Shown here in pieces: positions 56,510 to 64,000 of a stretch of 64,000 bases of DNA. Location: contig CM059558.1 of NCBI GenBank assembly GCA_030386875.1, forward strand, positions 8,193,501-8,257,500. Direction: 5' to 3'. The translations under genes and the position numbers were made by a program. Source of the DNA: Morinoia aosen. Taxonomy: Eukaryota; Arthropoda; Malacostraca; Amphipoda; Talitridae. The notes under the pieces are model-generated. The model searched no databases. It saw only the letters and a program-made list of their open reading frames with translations, and was not told the DNA's origin. Every line of letters starts with the position of its first letter. Within the stretch, counting starts at the first letter, position 1.

Positions 56510-57579
56510 CGAATTACAACAATACTAACAGCGGTAATGCCAGCTTCGTTGTTGAATAAATCAATCTTAAGCATACACTATATGTACCATACAGATGCGT
56601 TGCACACGCTATTCAAGTTTAGACTTAAGTACTTCAATATTTTAGAGAAAACGGTTGTAAGAAAATTTGTTAAGGATTGTGAAGTGTGCAAACTTCTTAA
56701 AGCAAATCCTTCCGCACCTATTAAAATATTAACAGCCCCGATAGCAAAGGAACCGTTTGAAGTAGTTTCAATGGACTTTCTTGGTCCCCTTAAAACTTCC
56801 GATAGTGGGAATAAATACATAGTAGTTGTGATTGATCTTTTTCACGCTTCTGTAGATTATACGCGACCTCTAACCGTCGAACAGACACAGTAATATCATG
56901 TTTAGGAAGCTGTTTCTCCGTGTTCGGGTACCCCAAAACTCTGATAAGTGACAACGCAGTTGAATATAAATCGGTAGCAGTGAAACAATTTGCCAAAATT
57001 CATGCTATTGCTAAAAAAGAAGTTCTAGCTTTTAGCCCCCATTCAAATGCAATTGTTGAACGAAATAACAAGAAAATAAGCAATTTACTAAAATAATACA
57101 TTAATTCCCTAGCTCATACCGAATGGGACCATTGTTTGGAGATGGTGGAGAACGCCATCAACAACGCATATAATTCTACTTTAGGTGATACACCTAGCTA
57201 TGTACTGTTCAATAGAGACACGTGCGCATTTTTCCGCGGGAAGGATCACCCCATTTCATACAGTTACGATGACGAAATTGACTTAGTGAATTTTCGTGCA
57301 AGGGAAGCGGTGCGAACCGTAGGAAACGTTAGAAATCTTATTTTGAATAATACTGCTGTACGTACAATGAACCAGAACCTAAACAGGAGGGACAAAGATT
57401 TCAGAATAGGTGACAGGGTTTTGTTAAAAAATCATTACAAAACAAACAAGCTTCAGCTTACATGGCAGGGGCCGGGCCTAATTACGAAAATCAAAGGACA
57501 CTGGGTCGAAATAAAAATAGGAGATAAAATCCATAAAAGTAACATGAACCATGTGTTGCCCCTAAGTAAAAGGAAATGA
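56510..57579 (+). pseudogene. pol: integrase
   Basis: An HHCC zinc-binding domain is present (HYMYH ... CEVC, H-x3-H and C-x2-C). The catalytic core has all three acidic residues: SMDFLG, LISDNAVEY and SNAIVERNNKK. A frameshift lies at about 56885 and a TAA at 57094-57096. The C-terminal part (57136-57579) has FRIGDRVLLKNHYKTNKLQL and GPGLITKIKG, typical of the gypsy integrase C-terminal domain, and ends HVLPLSKRK. Confidence 0.95.
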
Positions 57580-58521
57580 CAACGTTACAACGTATTGTTT
57601 CACCAATAACTATTTTTGCGACTATAAGGTTTCAGACGTGACGAGTTAATATTTTCCTAAAAATACGACTGTGTGACTCTACGTATTAAGTTAATTAATT
57701 ATTAAGTATCTACTTTGCGTCACTTGCTTCGCATCATATTAATCTCATATATGCTATATCTCGTTTCATATTAATCCCTTGTATGCTTGTGTTAAATAAT
57801 CTCGTGTGTTCTAGTATTAGTGATTTTCATTGCTAGCAGCAAATGAATTAACCTTCTAAACAGGTTACCCTATGTTAAAGTTCAAGTTTGTAAGTAAAAG
57901 TCAAGATTAACGAATATCACAGAGAACATCCTTCAACGAATGTTCTCACGATCTGTGAAATTGATATGTTTCACAACAGTCACTAATTAAGTTCAAATTT
58001 TAATGCTGAACAGCCAATTGAAAATGATGGGCGAGTTCCGCATTTGCTAAATGCATCACATCAACAGAGCACCAATGTTGATGAAAAAATCAACCTCGCG
58101 ACTTGAGGACATCAACAAATTATTCGAAATACATCGTGAATATATCGTGAGAAACTTCCGGGTTAAAACTGGACACTGTTGTTAACTTATTTGATTGGCA
58201 ATCAGGTTGATAGTTTTTCACTTCAATTGTTTTCACAATCAGTTAACTGTCTCAGAAATATTTAGTATTTCAGTTAGCATTTAATAATTTCAGTTAATAC
58301 TTAGTTTTCACTGTTACCATTCAAATTTAAACGACGAATACATTAATATTTTATTTGCATTTATAATTGTATTTAGGGTTATATGCTTCTTTGTTTGTGT
58401 GTAACATTATGAAATTTGTGGCCATGCTAATAGTCTTGGTTGTTTCCATTGCAGATCCAGGTGGCTGATACACGAGTAAACAATCACCACTTCAAATACT
58501 AAATACGGGAAACACTACATT
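57580..58521. other. Post-pol non-coding region with splice acceptor
   Basis: There is no long frame. A polypyrimidine-rich TGGTTGTTTCCATTGCAG ends at 58454 and is a strong 3' splice-site match just upstream of the small membrane ORF. A very short signal-peptide-like frame (MKFVAMLIVLVVSIADPGG, from 58409) spans the same tract and may be coincidence. Confidence 0.5.
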
Positions 58522-58812
58522 ATGGGCAACAAGATAAGTAGTATTAGTGTCGACACACTAACTGCAGCTCTAGTTGACACTAAGGGCCAAATAACCAACG
58601 AGTGGATAGCAGCAAACAGTAATACGGACTGGATACCAGACCGAGTGAGTGATGTGCTTCTCATGATCCTAATCATCGTCAGAATAACCCTAACAGTCCT
58701 AGTTTATTATTTACGAAAGCAAATGGAGCTTCTGGCCGAGCGCATAAAACAAGAGGATTTTCAGGTACGTCGGAACGTGCTCAAAACAAAGGGAACATTA
58801 TCAGAAATGTAA
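58522..58812 (+). CDS. Post-pol small membrane protein ORF
   Basis: The 96-codon intact frame starts MGNKISSISVDTLTAAL. Gly2 with Ser/Lys following fits an N-myristoylation signal. Residues ~46-65 (VLLMILIIVRITLTVLVYYL) form one membrane segment, and the C-terminus is charged (RKQMELLAERIKQEDFQ, helix-like). It sits where env or accessory genes occur in some gypsy-group elements, but it is far too short for an envelope glycoprotein. It has no stop or frameshift, while gag and pol do. Expression could use the acceptor at 58453-58454 and the GTAAGT donor at 51505. The function is unknown. Confidence 0.55.
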   Translation: MGNKISSISVDTLTAALVDTKGQITNEWIAANSNTDWIPDRVSDVLLMILIIVRITLTVLVYYLRKQMELLAERIKQEDFQVRRNVLKTKGTLSEM

Positions 58813-60093
58813 CTACTCTAACTGTAGGGGGACACGTAGAAATAAATTTGCAACCCATCTTGAAATGGCCTAGGCACCCAAAACGACCGGCGCGGGCTAA
58901 CATGCCAAAGCTGGCAACAACCTTCGGAATGCTGTCAACAGAAGTATAACCAAATTTGGCTCTAAAATAAATTTGTTATATTTCGGTTCTTTGTAAACGT
59001 GTCAAATCCCATTAGATAGAGTGCAGCTCTGCTGAAAAATGTTCCGTTTAAACATATTTCATATAACCAAATGTTTACTCGAGGCCTAATCGATGTTTTT
59101 ATAATCATAAAATAGCCCTACACGTAATTTAAGTTCTTATGAGTTCCACAATCTACTATTACCTCAGCGTTCACACCGTCGTTTGCTTTAATTTAATAGT
59201 CTGATAGTCATTCAAAGCTGTGAAAGCTTCCAACTTGCTCAATAATAGTTTAAAAAAATAATACCTCCAACTCCGGTGCGGTGTCTAGCGGAGACCGCAT
59301 GACGCCGAACGACTGTCAACAAACATTAATTCCCTAGACTGAAATTAACCTTCGGCGCAGTCAAGAACTTTGACTTCAATTAACCTTGAAAGCAGTTCTC
59401 CGTTTTCTCTGTGTGAGACAGGGAACAATACCAAACTTGCGACTATTCAAGTACACGGACGTGTACACCCATTTTTCATATCCATGTTAAATCGAACAAG
59501 GTTAAATGCGAAATGTTATTTAAAATTATTGAATTTATCCGTATCGATATTCAGTTTCTTTAGATTGTATCTCTATAACCTTGCACCTGGTGTTTATTTA
59601 TATTCCCTTGACCTAAAATACTGACGGTTTTTATTTTTCCATAGTAGTGTAGGAACTCGTTCTATAGTTTATACTGTTGAAGAAGAAGGCATTATTATTG
59701 TTAACCAGTCGCTGCCTCCTTTCTTCCTGCTTGCGTTCATGCGTTTCTATATACTAATGTTAATGTGTTATAGTTTATACTGTTGAAGAAGAGGGCATTA
59801 TTATTGTTAACCAGTCGCTGCCTCCTTTCTTCCTGCTTGCGTTAGTGCGTTTCTTTATTCTGTTGTTATTGTTAAAATAAAACAAGGTGTATTATGGATA
59901 AAAAATACGTTTACTTATATTTAACATAACTTTGTTCAATATTGTGATTTTTGAGATGTTTAACTTTCAACAATCACCCGCTGAGGAGCAAACAATTTGC
60001 TACGTTAGTAGTGATTAATTTCATATATGAAATTTTTTTCATTTAATCACTTATTAAAAATTAAAATTTTTTTTTACGATAAGTACCTCACTT
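58813..60093. other. Retrotransposon 3' non-coding region
   Basis: No convincing frame; the 84-codon frame at 59370-59624 has no motif. A 106 bp tandem duplication (59664-59769 and 59770-59875) carries TATAGTTTATACTGTTGAAG and CCAGTCGCTGCCTCCTTTCT in both copies. Confidence 0.6.
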
Positions 60094-60112
60094 TGAAAGA
60101 GGGATGGGGAGA
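60094..60112 (+). other. Polypurine tract
   Basis: GAAAGAGGGATGGGGAGA lies immediately 5' of the 3' LTR, the expected priming site for plus-strand DNA synthesis. Confidence 0.85.
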
Positions 60113-60114
60113 TA

Positions 60115-60270
60115 TGTACGCGCAACCCCCATCCATGCGTACCGGAGTCTTTATAAGCACTAGACAATTTAGTCCTGGTGCTATCGTTCTCGTCACCTCC
60201 GCAAGTAAACACCTAAGAAAACGTCTCCGTGTTTCCTTACCACGACCAAGGTCGCACCTCTAGCGGCACA
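60115..60270 (+). repeat. 3' LTR
   Basis: Direct repeat of 50745-50900 with three transitions. Followed by CATT (60271-60274), matching the sequence before the 5' LTR. Confidence 0.95.
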
Positions 60271-60274
60271 CATT

Positions 60275-62035
60275 GTTGATTATGAATCAGAAGCATATCC
60301 TTAAATTTTTACTAAGGTGAGTATGGAATCTTGCTAATAAAACCAGACATATTCCCAGTTATACTTTTTCCTTCAAGGATCAGTGGAAATTATACATAAA
60401 TTATGCTGAAACCTACATGCAGCAATTATGAAATGCTGAGATTATGTTGTAAACAGCTTTAGTACGCAATATTTAGCTTCATCCATAATGTTTCAAAGAA
60501 TACATATAGGTATCAAACTTACTAAATTTCATCTTTGTCAGAATAATGTGAACTATTTTGCACTCAAAAGGGAAAAATATTTGATAAAATATCATGATAA
60601 AAATTTTAAATTTTAATAGAATCATTTCATGACGAACAATGTAAATGTTTGCTCGTAGCTAAATTATGTTTGGAATATATTTTATTAATCATCTACCACA
60701 ATCCCAACTGTCACTAACAAACAGCCACATAACATTTTAAATATATCCAGTAACAATATTCCAGCACAAAAAGTAACAAATTCCTTAGCAGAATTCTTTA
60801 AAGAATTATTCGACAGAACATTGTTCATCACTTCCAAATCTCATGCTAGCTTCAGTCACATCTTTGTGCTCTAGTTGACATTCCATTCTCACTTCTCAAC
60901 TTTGAACGGTTTTGCAGTTCTACACACAAACTGGCTCTAGCCCCATTTAACACCAGAAAAACGCATGCCTCCAAAGCCTAATTAAATTTCCTTTCTTTAA
61001 CAATTATGAACAAGCAATCATCACACACAAGAAGCACACGAACCACCGTGAAAGGCACTGAAGTGTTTTTCAGAACAAATGAGACTGAGGGATTCCGGGC
61101 GGCAGCCGAGGCACTCTTAATAATTTTCGCAGTAGTCTGTGACTGGCGGATGTTGGGTTGGGCTCATGTCTGACGTACGATACAAAGCACCTTTGAATGA
61201 GTAATTCATCGAATCCTCAAACTTCTTTAACCAACTGTTTTTTCGAAGGCACCAGCCTATTGAAATCAGTCTAATCAGTGCATATAAATCCCACTGAAGC
61301 TATCACTAGGTATGGAAACCAAAAATCTAATCGGCTGCAATCTAGTGCTTGACAATAAAATGTTTCCAATCTGTCATACGCTATCTCCATCAGATTCACC
61401 AATATTTTTTGCAAAAGAAAAATATATACAAGGCTATTAGCAATTAAAAGCATTAAAATAGCAGACATGTTGAAAAAATGTTCTTCTATGAATACAAACA
61501 AAATATAAGATGAATACATTTTTTACATGTTTACACGACTAAAAGAAGAGAATCGTCATAAGCCATATTTTTATTCCACGAGGAATCAGAGGACTAAATC
61601 ATGCAATCAACTTAATCTCAATAGTGATGGAATACCTTTTCCTTGAGCACTTACCAGCATGTTACGAGCTTTCTCTTCTGTGCTTAACGATAAGTTTGAT
61701 GACCAACTGAATGGAAGAATTGTAGAACACTGTACGTCAACTTTTATTTTATCGAAATGGCGATTGATCCAAATTTCCAAACGAATGATTAATTTTTATA
61801 ACATATTTTCTTATGATTGGTAGCTATTTTTTAGCACCTTCCATCGACTAGGTTCTGGCATAAATAAAAAATTAAGCTATCTTCTGCAAATAGTGTTCAT
61901 TTTTGTGGCATATTTTACGAAAATTGAGGTTTCATAATTCAGGACGAACAAAAGATAACGTTAAATAAACCGAAAAATTCATGATTCTTCAATAGTCTGT
62001 GCTCAGAACATATTAGACGTGACCAATCCAGACCA
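60275..62035. other. No gene found
   Basis: AT-rich. An 82-codon hydrophobic frame on the minus strand (61271-61519) has no recognised family. A receptor-exon explanation cannot be supported from the sequence. Confidence 0.45.
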
Positions 62036-62036
62036 A

Positions 62037-62208
62037 AGGCTTGACCAGAGACCTGACCAGAGACCTGACCAGAGACCTGACCAGAGACCTGACCAGAGAC
62101 CTGACCAGAGACCTGACCAGAGACCTGACCAGAGACCGGACCAGAGACCGGACCAGAGACCGGACCAGAGACCGGACCAGAGATCGGACCAGAGACCGGA
62201 GCAGGGAT
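62037..62208 (+). repeat. 12 bp minisatellite in two variant blocks
   Basis: About eight units of CTGACCAGAGAC are followed by about six of CGGACCAGAGAC, the last ones with single changes. The 12 bp period leaves frames open on both strands (DQRP, TRDL and SGLW repeats), so the apparent ORFs at 62003-62229 are artefacts. Confidence 0.95.
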
Positions 62209-62379
62209 AATCAGACAAAATTAGATTAGAGTAGATAAAATTATGTTTTTAAGCCTCTTAACCGCAATACAGGCGTTCCAAAGAGAGGAAAGAGGAATGT
62301 ATTAATGAGTATGTACTTGAAGGGATGCCAAATCTATACACGAGTCATATGGAAATGGGAAGTTGAAATCGAAATTCAT

Positions 62380-62595
62380 TAAACCAGATAACGAGTGAAG
62401 AGGAAAACTGTGGGTACTGAAAAACCGCTTAGTAGTAACCGAAAAAATTGACCCGTAACCAAATAAAAACTATCTTATTTCAACTGAAAGAAGGCCTATC
62501 CTTTTGCTCGGGACCTCACATATCCCCCCGAGAGCCTTAATTCTCATAGATACAACAGCTGTATTCTCCTCAGGGGTTTAAAATTCTTTCGTTTA
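62380..62595 (-). repeat. Family A copy, 5' part
   Basis: In reverse complement it contains the CCTGAGGAGAATAC.. lead block, ATGTGAGGTCCCGAGC, a GTTGAAATAAGATAG-like body and GGTTACTACTAAGCGG near the truncation. The 3' part is missing. Confidence 0.6.
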
Positions 62596-62599
62596 CACA

Positions 62600-64000
62600 A
62601 TTCTAAGTCGGAAGAAGAAAAACTTACATAAAATAAGCATAAATTCAATAATTACCGCATTTGAACTCAACGTGGCCGTTAAAAAGATTAATTGACATGG
62701 ATTAGAGACGAAACACTAAGCAACGGCAACCTTGGCAATGTTCTATCGGTGGAAGCTAGTCTACGTTCTCGACCAACTTGAAGGATTGTGATGGTGACAC
62801 ACTTAAGTGTGTCATGATGACATATCCAGGTGTGTCAAGATTTCTCTGAGTGTGGATACGTGGGATAAAATAGAGGTACCATAATAAATTGATATTACAC
62901 CAACAAATAGCGACTCAGAACTAGGCTTCAACAAATGCTAACGAACGACATCGCCTCGAAGTCCACCACATTCGAAAAAGCGACCCTCACTCCAACTCCA
63001 CTCTAAAGCATGTGACTCCGTCTATTCCAACTCCTGACTATAACTTTGCAATACTGCCTTCATCTAATGGGAATGTTTATCAGCAGGATATGATGTCATC
63101 ATGACATTAGAGTTTTCCTGACGTTGCACGAACACTCACACTATTTAGGTGTCGGGAGAGGTGACTTCATTTTTTTCAGCGGTCGGTCACATGTTCGTGA
63201 TAGCATTTAATGTCTAGTATCGTTACGGCTGCTGTAGTGTCAGGTTCAACTTGTCTAAGTTACTTAAGGGTGCTGTAATTTTTTGTACTGAAAGAGGGAC
63301 GTATAAATTTATGAAGAAAAAAAGACAATCTTTAGAGTGAACAATAAACATGGAGAGTGAAATAAACTATTTGAAAACGCTTGAAGGCAATAGTGTCGAT
63401 TTTATAATAGAAATTTACCGGAAACTTATTGCGCATTTTCGTTATAGGAGATCTAGTAAAGAAAGAAGTCGGTTCCAAAAGCTATAGAAATCAAGCCAAG
63501 AATTCAATTTCCAAATTCCGAGAATTTTACGTGTAAGGATTACCGTTGAGAGCTTATAATTTAATTTCTAACATAGGGTGTAACATCCTCTCCTTGTTCT
63601 ATAGATCTTTTTTTTCCTTCATCTTTCTCGCTCATTTTCTCTCAATTTCTTACGTTGATCTGTGCGGGAGAAAATATCAAAGGCATTTAAGTCTCTCGGG
63701 CAAAGACAACGTTTAGGCCGCACGTATTGAACCATATCGTAATCTCGCAATTGAAATTTGTAATATGGTTATTATGATCGAGCTGAATGACTACCATGAA
63801 TTGTATTGTATGAAATATAAATATACTTATTTAATTGAGAATATTTTCGTTTTAGATGTGTGTACAACGCTGTGATTTCGGCTGACCCATTAGCGCTACA
63901 TAAATAATTTATGGGATGACTTGCATTCTCTCACATGTTGAAGTTTAAATTAGGGCTGATGTCGCTCTCTTAATTCTAAACGTGCGTATTGAGCACTTCA
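62600..64000. other. No gene found; SINE tail fragment
   Basis: 62862-62915 is an inverted match to the SINE tail at 37163-37205 (AATAAATTGATATTACACCA). GACACACTTAAGTGTGTC at 62796-62813 is an exact short palindrome. No gene is recognised to the end of the window. Confidence 0.5.

Larger units (their letters stand above)
50741..60274 (+). mobile_element. Ty3/gypsy-type LTR retrotransposon with CATT target duplication
   Basis: The structure is complete: CATT, 5' LTR, primer site, ~1 kb leader, gag, pol in PR-RT-RNaseH-IN order (Ty3/gypsy order), ~2.5 kb post-pol region with a small ORF, polypurine tract, 3' LTR, CATT. LTRs differ at three of 156 positions, all transitions, so the insertion is fairly recent. 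gag and pol nevertheless have several nonsense codons and frameshifts, so the copy is not autonomous. The LTRs are very short for a 9.5 kb element. Confidence 0.95.

Noticed and set aside
58409..58467. Signal-peptide micro-ORF before the post-pol ORF
   Set aside because: It coincides with the polypyrimidine tract of the splice acceptor, which by itself encodes Leu/Val-rich residues; kept only as a remark.
59370..59624. 84-codon frame as an env remnant of the gypsy-type element
   Set aside because: No signal peptide, furin-like site, fusion peptide or C-terminal anchor; short and AT-rich.
61271..61519. Chemoreceptor-like exon on the minus strand
   Set aside because: Hydrophobic composition alone in AT-rich DNA; no signature residues, no second exon and no splice context.
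62003..62229. Overlapping open frames with DQRP, TRDL and SGLW repeats on both strands
   Set aside because: They are produced by a 12 bp minisatellite whose period is a multiple of three; no start context or homology.
1..64000. CRISPR arrays
   Set aside because: Tandem repeats here have no unique spacers of constant length, and the DNA is clearly eukaryotic.

Overview
The window is AT-rich eukaryotic nuclear DNA, from an animal and most likely an arthropod. The reasons are DD34D mariner, hAT, TTAA-type and Helitron fragments, an APE-type LINE, a Ty3/gypsy LTR retrotransposon, tRNA-derived SINEs, and no operons or dense coding. I found no convincing host gene. Almost all recognisable coding sequence belongs to transposable elements, and nearly all of it is broken. 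The species cannot be fixed from the sequence alone.

Layout. 1-11.5 kb: the left copy of an inverted duplication (its partner is at 30.3-33.4 kb), opened by a 2.85 kb insertion (1545-4390) and by a 5.9 kb block that carries a fold-back mariner (5563-6310) and a degenerate array of a ~350 bp repeat called family A here. 11.5-15.8 kb: a decayed gypsy 3' end, a 33 bp minisatellite and a tRNA-derived SINE. 15.8-21.4 kb: an APE-type LINE with ORF1 (split by a SINE) and an ORF2 that starts with an OTU-like domain followed by endonuclease and reverse transcriptase. 22.8-23.8 kb: a fold-back array of four tRNA-like modules. 24-30 kb: mostly unassigned AT-rich DNA with a 26 bp minisatellite, a hAT C-terminal relic and the first of two ~1.17 kb TTAA elements.

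30.3-33.4 kb: right arm of the outer inverted duplication, carrying a 548 bp element with an 8 bp target duplication. 33.7-39.5 kb: a 5.7 kb palindrome built around a hAT element inserted in a SINE, with a Helitron helicase C-terminus in each arm. 40.8-42.0 kb: second TTAA element. 43.5-44.5 kb: two tandem arrays. 45.0-45.7 kb: a 670 bp palindromic MITE. 46.5-47.45 kb: an N-terminal hAT (ZBED-like) transposase relic on the minus strand.

50.7-60.3 kb: a structurally complete gypsy-type retrotransposon with 156 bp LTRs that differ at three sites, a CATT target duplication, polypurine tract, gag with two zinc knuckles, a U UUU UUA slippery site, PR-RT-RNaseH-IN, and a small post-pol membrane ORF behind a good splice acceptor. 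60.3-64 kb: unassigned DNA with a 12 bp minisatellite and a family A copy.

A recurring theme is inverted duplication at every scale: mariner ends, tRNA-SINE array, MITEs, a minisatellite, the 5.7 kb hAT palindrome and the 0.2-11.5 / 30.3-33.4 kb pair. Because the copies interrupt each other, several give empty-site or target-duplication evidence for neighbouring insertions.
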